This document shows positions 1 through 6,641 of a DNA stretch of 13,588 nucleotides, in pieces. The stretch is from Trebonia sp. (GTDB taxonomy: Bacteria; Actinomycetota; Actinomycetes; Streptosporangiales; Streptosporangiaceae), in contig JASHXJ010000467.1 in assembly GCA_030043595.1 (NCBI GenBank), forward strand, positions 1 through 13,588. The letters are read 5' to 3'. The position numbers and the translations under genes were made by a program. The first letter of the stretch is position 1. Every line of letters starts with the position of its first letter. A model generated the notes under the pieces. That model saw only the letters and a list, made by a program, of their open reading frames with translations. It was not told the origin of the DNA and searched no databases.

Positions 1-5
1 TCTGA

Positions 6-1670
6 CTACGGAGGGGACGGGCTGGCGCGGGCGATGCGCCGCACCTCGGCCGCCTCGAGCTTGCCTGTGGGGGTCCTGGGCAGCCGGGGAAGCAGCACGA
101 CGGCGCGCGGCACCTTGTACCCGGCCAGCCGACGCCGGACCGCCTCCCGGAGCTCCTCGCTGGTCAGCGAGCTGTTCGCGGTGGCCACCACGGCCACGAC
201 GCGTTCCCCCCACCTCTCGTCAGGGACGCCGACGACGGCGGCGTCGGTGACGTCGGGGTGGGCCAGCAGGGCGTCCTCGACCTCCTGCGGATGGACCTTC
301 TCACCGCCCGTGTTGATGACACCGGAGCCCCGGCCGAGAAACCGGATGGCGCCGTCTGGCTCCAGCTCGACCAGATCGCCGGGCATGGAGTAGCGGACCC
401 CGTCGAAGGTCCTGAAGGTCGTCGTCGTCTTGGCATCGTCCTTGTAATAGCCGAGCGGTATCGGGCCGCTGAACGCGAGGACGCCTACCGCGCCGCTGCC
501 CGGGAGAACCGGCTTGCCGTCGAGGGTGATTACCCGCGCGGCGGGCACGGGGAAGAACCGGGCGGGCAGGTCAGCGACGGACGAGGTGACGGCGAGGGCG
601 AACGGGCCCCCCTCGCTCGAGGCGAGGGCGTCGGTGATCGTCACGCTGGCGCGTTCGTGCAGGGCGCGCTTGAGCCGGTCGCTCAGCACGGTGCCTGAGC
701 TGGTGACGGAGTTCAGCGAGCTGAGATCGTAGGGCCGCCCGGCCTGCTCGGCGGCGATCAGCTCGTCGACCAGCGGCTGGCAGACCGCGTTGCCGGCCAC
801 GACGAGGGTGCGGACGCGCTGGCTGGCGATCGTCTCCCAGACATGGCGCGCGTCCAGCGGGCCGGGGCGGGTGGTGACGACACGGCCGCCGGCCAGCAGG
901 GTTCCCATCGCTGTGAACAGCCCGGTCGCGTGCATGAACGGGACGACCGGCAGCACGGCCGGCGCCCTGCCCTCGGCCCGCAGGGTCGCGGCGATCCGGG
1001 CCGCCTCGGCTGGCGTGCCGGGCGGCTCGGGCACTCCCAGCCGCAGGAAGAGCCCCGCTGACATCGAGGCCTGCAGTTCGGCCAGCCGCCACATCACGCC
1101 CTTGGGCCGGCCTGTCGTGCCGCCCGTGTACATGAAGAGCTGATCCGACCCCGGGCGCGGCTGCGCCGGGCGGGGGCTGGCCGCGGCGATCACGTCCTCG
1201 AGCTCGGGAGTCTGCGGGCCGTTCACACCGCCCGGTGCGTCGCCAGTGCGCACCAGCAGCCGCAGCCGCGGCAGGTGTCGGGCGGCATGCGTGACGTTGG
1301 CGGTCAGCTCCCCGCTGAAGACAAGGGCCGCGGTGTCGGCGTCCGCCAGCAGCGCCGACAGCTCCTCGCTGGTGTACCGGTAGTTGGCGTTGACGGGCAC
1401 GGCACCGATCTTGAAGGCGGCGAACACCGTCTCGAGATAGGCCGCCCCGTTGTACTGGTAGCACGCCACCTTGTCACCGGGCCCCACCCCGGCGCTCACC
1501 AGCGCGGAGGCCAGCCGCGCGGCGCGTTCCTCGAATTCGGCGTACGTGTAGTCACGCCCTGGCTCGGAGATCGCGACCGCGGCCGGCAGGGCAGCGGCGA
1601 CAGCTTCCCAGACTGTCCCGAAGGAGGCATCCACCCGATGAGCCTGATTGCTCGCCGGCCGCTGCGTCAA
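6..1670 (-). CDS. Acyl-CoA synthetase (AMP-forming), FadD19/FadD17-like
   Basis: This enzyme would activate a carboxylic acid to its acyl-CoA through an acyl-adenylate in the cytoplasm. All core motifs of the ANL superfamily are present: the phosphate-binding loop YTGGTTGRPKG at about residues 181-191, the aromatic/SSEGG segment at 347-355, the YSMPGD motif near 427-432, the hinge and GGEKVHP region at 447-463, and the C-terminal catalytic lysine in PRTPTGKLE (K537). The length of 554 residues is normal. The GVMWR and FRT(F/I)(D/N)GVRY wording resembles the mycobacterial FadD19/FadD17 group that activates steroid side chains or branched and bulky acids, so that substrate class is an inference. 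The start is TTG with a weak GGACGGACGG element just upstream; a GTG at 1634 is the alternative. It lies 19 bp downstream of the methyltransferase stop, so the two are probably cotranscribed. Confidence 0.93.
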   Translation of the reverse strand: MTQRPASNQAHRVDASFGTVWEAVAAALPAAVAISEPGRDYTYAEFEERAARLASALVSAGVGPGDKVACYQYNGAAYLETVFAAFKIGAVPVNANYRYTSEELSALLADADTAALVFSGELTANVTHAARHLPRLRLLVRTGDAPGGVNGPQTPELEDVIAAASPRPAQPRPGSDQLFMYTGGTTGRPKGVMWRLAELQASMSAGLFLRLGVPEPPGTPAEAARIAATLRAEGRAPAVLPVVPFMHATGLFTAMGTLLAGGRVVTTRPGPLDARHVWETIASQRVRTLVVAGNAVCQPLVDELIAAEQAGRPYDLSSLNSVTSSGTVLSDRLKRALHERASVTITDALASSEGGPFALAVTSSVADLPARFFPVPAARVITLDGKPVLPGSGAVGVLAFSGPIPLGYYKDDAKTTTTFRTFDGVRYSMPGDLVELEPDGAIRFLGRGSGVINTGGEKVHPQEVEDALLAHPDVTDAAVVGVPDERWGERVVAVVATANSSLTSEELREAVRRRLAGYKVPRAVVLLPRLPRTPTGKLEAAEVRRIARASPSPP

Positions 1671-1689
1671 GCCGTCCGTCCGCGCGGCG

Positions 1690-2469
1690 CTATGCCGGGA
1701 CGGCGGTCTTCCGCAGCAGGAGGAACACGCTGGGGCCGAAGTAGAGCCTGCCCAGCGGCTGCTGCGCCAGCCGCTCGACGGCGAGCATGGCGGACTGCGG
1801 CAGCACCGCCTTGGCGAGCGGGTGGCGCAGGTTGGAGACCGAGAGGACCTGACTGACCCGCAGCCCGGCGCCGGCGAGCTGGCGGGTGATCGTGCGCGGG
1901 TGGTGGTTGACGTACGGGGCGGTGCCGCGCAGCCTCGACTCCGCGGAGCGGATGTCGACCGGTGCCGCCGAAGCGCGCCGGCCGGCCAGCAGGCCGGCGA
2001 CCCGGCGGCCCACGTGCACGGAGTTGGCGACCTCGATGACCGCGTACCCGCCCGGTCGCAGGATCCGGGACACCTCGGCGAACTCCGGCTCGGGATCGGG
2101 CAGGTGGTGCAGTACCCGGATCAGGGTGGCCAGGTCGACGCTGCGGTCGTCGAATTGCAGGTGCATGGCGTCCACGAGCAGCCGGTCGAAGGGCGAGCCG
2201 GGAAAGATGCGGGCCGACAGGTCCAGCTGCTGCGTGCTGGGGTCGGCGAGCGTCACCCGGTCCGCGTATTCGCTCAGGATCACGCTCAGCCGGCCGTAGC
2301 CGCCGCCGATGTCGACGGCGTGGGCAAACCTGCGACCGCGCAGCAGCCGCCGCAAGGCGATGACTTCGGCGTGGTGCTCGTAGTCGCGGCCGATCCAGAA
2401 TTCGGCGTAGTTGAAGGCGGGGTCGTTGTAAAAGTCCGTCCGCCGGGTTCTTGCCGCCTCCGCTGACAT
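1690..2469 (-). CDS. Class I SAM-dependent methyltransferase
   Basis: The protein has the Rossmann-fold methyltransferase pattern. Motif I is VDIGGGYGR at about residues 52-60 of the 259-residue product, an acidic strand-2 end is present (LADPS), the post-II element is VDLATLIRVLHHLPDP, and the RILRPGGYAVIE segment is the usual motif III. The frame is open a further 16 codons upstream, but I chose the ATG at 2469. It has a purine-rich GGACGGGGG just before it, and the extra residues do not resemble a methyltransferase start. The substrate cannot be told from sequence; the family includes C-, N- and O-methyltransferases. It leads a two-gene minus-strand unit with the acyl-CoA synthetase, so it may act on the same small molecule (inference). 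Its upstream region is shared with the divergent oxygenase-like gene. Confidence 0.9.
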   Translation of the reverse strand: MSAEAARTRRTDFYNDPAFNYAEFWIGRDYEHHAEVIALRRLLRGRRFAHAVDIGGGYGRLSVILSEYADRVTLADPSTQQLDLSARIFPGSPFDRLLVDAMHLQFDDRSVDLATLIRVLHHLPDPEPEFAEVSRILRPGGYAVIEVANSVHVGRRVAGLLAGRRASAAPVDIRSAESRLRGTAPYVNHHPRTITRQLAGAGLRVSQVLSVSNLRHPLAKAVLPQSAMLAVERLAQQPLGRLYFGPSVFLLLRKTAVPA

Positions 2470-2566
2470 CGCGCCCCCGTCCTGTTCCCCGGTGCACTTT
2501 ACCCATGCCGGCGGCAATCCATCCGCGCCGGGGAAATTTCTCTCGCTAATTTTCCTGACGGACGCT

Positions 2567-2656
2567 CAATTGGCGCATGGCAGGCGATTGCACGCCCGGC
2601 AGGCAATTGCGGGACGCGCGGCAATTGCCCTCTGGCGGGCAATTGCCGCGTGCGGG
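2567..2656. repeat. Five tandem ~18-bp repeats with CAATTG core
   Basis: Units begin at 2567, 2585, 2604, 2622 and 2640. Each starts with CAATTG (the second is CGATTG), and all but the last run of about 18 bp close with a G-rich end such as GGCAGG or GGCGGG. Core spacing is 18, 19, 18 and 18 bp. The last two copies form the perfect 10-bp palindrome GGCAATTGCC at 2620-2629 and 2638-2647. The array lies between the divergent methyltransferase and oxygenase-like genes, ending 19 bp before a candidate -35 box. Clustered operators for a dimeric regulator are a reasonable reading, but a neutral minisatellite cannot be excluded. Confidence 0.85.
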
Positions 2657-2674
2657 AAGTTATCCCCTGCTGTG

Positions 2675-2703
2675 TTGGTTACGGCGTTTCACCTGGGTAG
2701 ATT
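2675..2703 (+). promoter_or_regulatory. Candidate sigma70-type promoter for the oxygenase-like gene
   Basis: TTGGTT at 2675-2680 and TAGATT at 2698-2703 are separated by exactly 17 bp. They lie about 50 bp upstream of the ATG at 2752 and just after the CAATTG array. Both hexamers are close to the housekeeping sigma consensus and stand out in GC-rich DNA. This is seen by eye only, with no transcription data. Confidence 0.5.
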
Positions 2704-2713
2704 GATGATCACA

Positions 2714-2728
2714 TCCTCGACGCGAGGA
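2714..2728 (+). promoter_or_regulatory. Leader stem-loop / inverted repeat
   Basis: TCCTCG at 2714-2719 and CGAGGA at 2723-2728 form a perfect 6-bp stem with a 3-nt loop. It sits between the candidate promoter and the ribosome binding site (AAGGGGG, 2741-2747) of the gene at 2752. It could be a repressor site at the transcription start or a leader hairpin. Its short length makes chance a real possibility. Confidence 0.35.
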
Positions 2729-2751
2729 CTTAACCGCGACAAGGGGGCTAC

Positions 2752-3411
2752 ATGCATTACAAACTCGACATTTTGGCTGAGAAAGGTTATGTCGTGCTCG
2801 GCGATTATGACGGGAAGCCGATCCCGTCGACCGAGTGGGAGTCACTGGAGTACATGGACTGGAAGAGCGGCGGCGACACGAACTTCGCGCCGCTCGCATC
2901 GGCTACCGGCGCGATGGAGTGCCGCGGTTTCTGGGACAGCGGCAAGGCGGACAAGTTCGGGGTGTGGACATCCAACGCCGCCATCGCCCCGGGCCTGATC
3001 CACTACGTCGAGGAGATCGGCGGCAACTACGGGCGGGTGCGCGTCATCAAGCTCAGCCCGAGCGACGAGCCGACAGCCCTGCGCCAGCTGCACAGGGACG
3101 ACAACAACCGGCTCAACCCGGACGGGACCGGCTGGGTCGTCCGCTCCTGGCTCGAGCTGGACGACACCCCTGGACAGTCGGTTTTCATCCTCCGCGAGGA
3201 CAAGGACGATCCCGCCACAGAAACCCGCATCCGGCTGCACCCCGGCATCCAGGTGGTCATCGACACCGAGCGCCTCTGGCACGTTGTCTGGCACCCGGGG
3301 CCGCGGCCGCGCTACGCCCTGATCACCTCGTGGGAAAGCGACGCGCTGATCGACAACTGGATCAGGGAGCACGCGGCCAGCCGGCGTCAGTTGCTCGAGG
3401 CGGTCAGCTAG
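2752..3411 (+). CDS. Putative Fe(II)/2-oxoglutarate oxygenase-like protein (HxD...H)
   Basis: The gene is clear: AAGGGGG lies five bases before ATG, and coding use is strongly GC-biased after an AT-richer first 20 codons. I do not recognise the 219-residue family with certainty. The C-terminal half carries LHRDDN (H114, D116), then a beta-rich stretch, then LWHVVWH (H177 or H181) and PRPRYALI (R187). This H-x-D, distal His and an Arg about ten residues on is the arrangement of double-stranded beta-helix Fe(II)/2OG oxygenases and related aspartyl/asparaginyl hydroxylases. No signal peptide or membrane helix is seen, so it should be cytoplasmic. The gene stands alone behind a repeat-rich control region, so it is probably separately regulated. 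A metal-binding cupin with another activity is the main alternative. Confidence 0.85.
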   Translation: MHYKLDILAEKGYVVLGDYDGKPIPSTEWESLEYMDWKSGGDTNFAPLASATGAMECRGFWDSGKADKFGVWTSNAAIAPGLIHYVEEIGGNYGRVRVIKLSPSDEPTALRQLHRDDNNRLNPDGTGWVVRSWLELDDTPGQSVFILREDKDDPATETRIRLHPGIQVVIDTERLWHVVWHPGPRPRYALITSWESDALIDNWIREHAASRRQLLEAVS

Positions 3412-3490
3412 CGCGCTGCGCCGCGCCCGGAGCGTTTCTTATCAACTGATTACGTCGCAACCCGCGGTCTTACGCGGTGGCCCGGCCGCC

Positions 3491-3829
3491 GTGATGCTAG
3501 TGCCCATGAAGCACTGGTTCACCCACTTCAGCCCGCCGGTCGCCAGCGGCACGGCGGCCGGGCCGTCAGCGGCGGAAGGTCCGCTGCCTCTGGCCAGCCG
3601 GGCCTGCTGCTGTCCTGCCAGCCCGCAGGTCAGGGTGGTCATGCCGCCGGCGGCGGGCCGCCCGTACCTGGTGGACCTGCTGCTGTGCGGTCACCACTAC
3701 AGGATCAGCCGCGCCGCCTTGCAGGCCGCCGGGGCCGCCGCCTACAACAAGGATGGCGCGCTGATCATGGCCGGCGTCCGTGACCGGCCGGCGACCCTGC
3801 GGGAAGCGGTGCTGGCGGGACAGCTGTAA
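3491..3829 (+). CDS. Small Cys/His protein, DUF7455-like
   Basis: The 112-residue product has a C-terminal part resembling the short actinobacterial DUF7455 proteins, normally written CxxC...VRV...LLFCxHH. Here a CCC triplet, then QVRVVM, then LLLCGHHYRISRAAL are visible, suggesting a small zinc-binding module. The first cysteine position of the usual CxxC is displaced, so metal binding may differ. The N-terminal 35 or so residues (Pro, Ala and Ser rich) look unstructured. The start is uncertain: GTG at 3491, ATG at 3494 or ATG at 3506, none with a strong Shine-Dalgarno. It follows the oxygenase-like gene by 79 bp on the same strand and converges on the aldo/keto reductase. Function unknown; family assignment is from memory of the motif. 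Confidence 0.6.
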   Translation: MMLVPMKHWFTHFSPPVASGTAAGPSAAEGPLPLASRACCCPASPQVRVVMPPAAGRPYLVDLLLCGHHYRISRAALQAAGAAAYNKDGALIMAGVRDRPATLREAVLAGQL

Positions 3830-3862
3830 GTACCCCCCGGCCGCAGCACGACTCTCCGTGCG

Positions 3863-4693
3863 TCACCACCAGCCGCGTTCCTGGGCGCTGTCCGTGCCCC
3901 TTGTCTTGTCCAGCGCGTCGAGCTCGGCCATGTCGGCGGCGGACAAGGTGAAGTCGAAGATCTGGGCGTTCTCCTCGATGCGCTCGCGGTGAACCGACTT
4001 GGGGATGACCGGGACACCGTGCTGCAGGCACCAGCGGAGCAGCACCTGCGCAGGCGTGCGGCCGGCCCGCTGCGCGATCTCGCGCACCTTCTTGTCGCCG
4101 AGGTGGTGGCCGGTGCCCAGCGAGCTGTAGGCCTCGGCCGCGACGTTGAGCCGCTCGCATGCCTGCAGCAGCCCGCGCCGGTACCAGAACGGGCTGAGCT
4201 GCACCTGGTTCACCGCCGGGGCGATCGTGCCCACGGCGACCACCTGGTCGAGTTCGGCGGCGCTGAAGTTCGAGACGCCGATGGAGCGGGTGAGGCCGCG
4301 CTCGCGGGCTCGCTCCATCCCGGGCCATGCCCACGTGGGGCCGCGCTGCGGCCAGTGGATGAGGTACAGGTCCACCTGGTCGACGCCGAGCCTGCGCAGG
4401 CTCTGCTCGGCCTCGGCGACGGGATCGCGGCGTGCCGGATAGAACTTCGTGGTGATGAACACGTCCTCGCGGGGTACGCCGCTGTCGCGCAGCGCCCGTC
4501 CCACGCTCTCCTCGTTCCCGTAGGCCTGGGCGGTGTCGATGTGCCGGTACCCCAGCTCCAGCGCCCAGCGCACGGCGTTCACGCACGTCGGGCCGTTGGG
4601 CACCTGCCAGACGCCAAGGCCGAGCATGGGCAGCTGATTGCCGTCCGCGAGGACGCGGGCTCGCCCGTCTGCCGTGACTGCGCCGACTGTCAT
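3863..4693 (-). CDS. Aldo/keto reductase
   Basis: A NADPH-dependent (beta/alpha)8-barrel oxidoreductase reducing aldehydes or ketones in the cytoplasm. The full catalytic tetrad is visible in the 276-residue product: D53 and Y58 (HIDTAQAYGNE), K83 (TTKFY) and H113 (LIHWP). The GVSNF motif at 139-143 and the PKS segment with a later R238 fit phosphate binding of NADPH. The sequence looks like the AKR5-type prokaryotic group (2,5-diketo-D-gluconate reductase relatives), but the physiological substrate is not predictable. I chose the ATG at 4693 because GAAGAGGAG lies six bases upstream; the frame stays open to 4747 without a better signal. It lies 120 bp downstream of the histidine kinase gene on the same strand and converges with the DUF7455-like gene. 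Confidence 0.94.
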   Translation of the reverse strand: MTVGAVTADGRARVLADGNQLPMLGLGVWQVPNGPTCVNAVRWALELGYRHIDTAQAYGNEESVGRALRDSGVPREDVFITTKFYPARRDPVAEAEQSLRRLGVDQVDLYLIHWPQRGPTWAWPGMERARERGLTRSIGVSNFSAAELDQVVAVGTIAPAVNQVQLSPFWYRRGLLQACERLNVAAEAYSSLGTGHHLGDKKVREIAQRAGRTPAQVLLRWCLQHGVPVIPKSVHRERIEENAQIFDFTLSAADMAELDALDKTRGTDSAQERGWW

Positions 4694-4813
4694 GCGTGGC
4701 TCCTCTTCGGTCGCTTCGTTCCTTCGCTGCGCGAATTCTCCTTGCATTCAACGACATGCACGGGCCAGGCTCTGGCCCGGGGTGCGTCCTTGCCAGCCTC
4801 ACCAGCGGTGTGA

Positions 4814-5932
4814 TCAACGCGTGGCTGTCTCTGCCGAAGGCGCCTGGCTGAGGGGTATCAGCAGCTCGAATGTCGAACCACCGCCGTCGGTGCTGTGCAC
4901 CCGGACTGAGCCCCCGTGCGCTTCCGCGATCGCGGCCGCGACCGGCAGCCCGAGCCCGAACCCGCCGGCCTCGCGGCTGCGGAAGGGCTTGGCGCGGGCG
5001 AACCTGTCGAAGATCCGCTCCTGGTCTGCTTCCGGGATGCCGCAGCCCGAGTCCGCCACGGACAGCACCGCGTGCCCGTCTTCGACCCGGGCGCCGAGCT
5101 CGATCCGGTCGTCTTTCTCGGTATGCGCCACGGCGTTCTCCAGCAGCGCGTCCAGCGCCACCGCCAGCCGGTCGCGATCACCGAGCACGGTCGCCTCGGC
5201 CACTTCCCCCAGCCGCCAGCGCCGGGGCGTGTACCCCCAGCGGTCAAGCGCGTCGATCACCAGCGAGTCGACCGCCACCGGCGCCTGGTCAAGGAAGCCC
5301 GGAGTTCCCGCCGAGGCCAGCAGCAGCATGCGGCCCGCCTGCCTGCGCAGCCTGGCCAGCTCGCCGACGACGACGCGGGCGTCCTCGGCGACCGCCTTGT
5401 CGGTAACCGTCTGCTCGATGAGCTCGGCGTGGCCGAGCGCGACCGTGATCGGCGTGCCGAGCTCGTGCGAGGCATCGAGCAGGAACAGCTGCTGCTGCTC
5501 CAGCAGGCGCATGTTCTCCCGGGAGACGCGCTGCACCTCTTCCATCGCCGCGAGCCGCTCCTCCAGCGCCGACTGACGCCGCCGCCCGTGCCAGACCATC
5601 GCCAGGAACATGACGGCGACGAGCGGGACCTCGACCAGGTAGTCCGCGCCCTGCTGACCGGCCACGACCTGCTCGCCGATGATCCCCCCTGTGGCCAGCG
5701 TCACCAGGGCCACCGTCAGGATGGCAGGCTGCAGCCGCCACATCCGGAAGCCGTAAACGAGCGTCAGGCTCACCCAGATGACCAGGAAGGGGATCGTCGA
5801 CCAGTTCCCCATCGCCTGCATGCCGGCCAGGTTTATGCCGACGAACACCACCCAGGCGATGTCGATCCACGACGACCGGGCCCAGCGCAGAACGCGGTCC
5901 AGCTCATTCCTCAGGGCACGCCGTACCCCCAC
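4814..5932 (-). CDS. Membrane sensor histidine kinase
   Basis: The 372-residue protein starts with about four hydrophobic segments (roughly residues 23-42, 46-62, 69-88, 99-115), then a coiled linker (about 118-150). A HisKA dimerisation domain follows with the phosphoacceptor H156 in ASHELGTP, then a HATPase domain: N box LLENAVAH (N266), G1 DSGCGIP (294-300), F box around IFDRF, G2 GGFGLGLP (323-330). It should autophosphorylate and pass phosphate to a response regulator. There are almost no extracytoplasmic loops, so sensing may occur in the membrane. The common HELRTP reads HELGTP here. The start is GTG, with GGGAGG seven bases upstream. No response regulator gene lies within the window, so it is an orphan as far as visible. 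It diverges from the tautomerase gene. Confidence 0.95.
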   Translation of the reverse strand: MGVRRALRNELDRVLRWARSSWIDIAWVVFVGINLAGMQAMGNWSTIPFLVIWVSLTLVYGFRMWRLQPAILTVALVTLATGGIIGEQVVAGQQGADYLVEVPLVAVMFLAMVWHGRRRQSALEERLAAMEEVQRVSRENMRLLEQQQLFLLDASHELGTPITVALGHAELIEQTVTDKAVAEDARVVVGELARLRRQAGRMLLLASAGTPGFLDQAPVAVDSLVIDALDRWGYTPRRWRLGEVAEATVLGDRDRLAVALDALLENAVAHTEKDDRIELGARVEDGHAVLSVADSGCGIPEADQERIFDRFARAKPFRSREAGGFGLGLPVAAAIAEAHGGSVRVHSTDGGGSTFELLIPLSQAPSAETATR

Positions 5933-6134
5933 GATCCCGCCTCCCAGCGCTCATCGCACCACACCTGACCATGCCGAATGCCTGGCTACTCCAAGGTAGG
6001 GGTTTGCCGGGAAGGAAACCAGATTATCCGCGCCAAGTGTGCTGAACGGGGCGCGGACGCCGCCATCCGGGACGATCCCGTACGGGCCCGCCGGTTACCG
6101 GTAGCCTCGGCGCAACGACTGTGAGGAGCAGCCA

Positions 6135-6578
6135 ATGCCAATGATCGACGTGTACGCCGCGGCCGGCACATTCGCGGACAAGCACAAGCTGGCCATCGAC
6201 CTGGCCACGGCCGTGATGACAATCGAGCAGGTCCCTGACATCCCGATATTCCGCAAGAACACCGCGGCGTTCATCCACGACCTGCCCGCCGGCTCGCTGG
6301 CCAACGTCGACGGCGACGCCACCTACGTGCGGGTCCAGGTACTCACCAACGCGGGCGCGCTGAACCGCGACAAGCAGCTCGCCGTGGTCCGCCAGCTCAC
6401 CGACATCGTCGCGGCCGCCGCGGCAGACCCCGCACTCGCCGGGCGCACGTGGGTCCTGCTCACCGAGGCGCCTGACGGCGGATGGGGCCTGAACGGCCAC
6501 GCGAACACGAACGACGAGCTCGTCGCCCTCGCCCGCGCGCAGATCGCGGAGCTGCGGGCGGGTCAGCAGGCGACCTGA
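6135..6578 (+). CDS. Tautomerase family protein (4-OT/MIF superfamily)
   Basis: The protein begins Met-Pro, so removal of the Met would expose the catalytic N-terminal proline of this superfamily. The 147-residue length suggests two fused beta-alpha-beta units, as in cis-CaaD or MSAD-sized members rather than 62-residue 4-oxalocrotonate tautomerases. An arginine at R40 (IFRKN) and the late GGWGLNGHA segment fit the family. Expected chemistry is keto-enol tautomerisation or a related dehalogenase or hydratase reaction on small acids, often in aromatic catabolism; the substrate is unknown. GAGGAG lies six bases upstream of the ATG. The gene is monocistronic, diverges from the histidine kinase and ends one base before a strong hairpin. 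Confidence 0.88.
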   Translation: MPMIDVYAAAGTFADKHKLAIDLATAVMTIEQVPDIPIFRKNTAAFIHDLPAGSLANVDGDATYVRVQVLTNAGALNRDKQLAVVRQLTDIVAAAAADPALAGRTWVLLTEAPDGGWGLNGHANTNDELVALARAQIAELRAGQQAT

Positions 6579-6612
6579 CCCGGGCAACCGCCAGCGGGAG
6601 CGGTTGCCCGGG
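6579..6612. terminator. Hairpin terminator between convergent genes
   Basis: A perfect 13-bp stem pairs 6579-6591 with 6600-6612 around an 8-nt loop. It starts immediately after the tautomerase stop codon and 30 bp from the aldehyde dehydrogenase stop on the other strand. There is no U tract, as is common in high-GC actinomycetes. Its place between converging genes suggests that it serves both directions. Confidence 0.8.
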
Positions 6613-6641
6613 AGAGTCGCCAGGGATCGTTCGGGATAATG

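Noticed and set aside
571..1464. Long minus-strand ORF in a second frame inside the acyl-CoA synthetase
   Set aside because: Its Arg/Pro/Gly-rich composition is that of a shifted-frame shadow, and the overlapping frame carries all the ligase motifs.
2567..2656. CRISPR array
   Set aside because: The conserved part is only 6-10 bp and the intervening sequence about 8-12 bp. There are no unique spacers of 30 bp and no cas genes.
3411..3426. Hairpin terminator after the oxygenase-like gene
   Set aside because: The stem is only 5 bp of alternating GC followed by a poor T run, which is expected by chance in this composition.
4694..4747. Longer start of the aldo/keto reductase
   Set aside because: The extra 18 residues are unlike the family N terminus, and a strong GAAGAGGAG lies six bases before the ATG at 4693.
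6091..6101. Palindrome CCGGTTACCGG upstream of the tautomerase
   Set aside because: The palindrome is perfect, but it is a single short copy in GC-rich DNA with no clear promoter around it. Too weak to call an operator.
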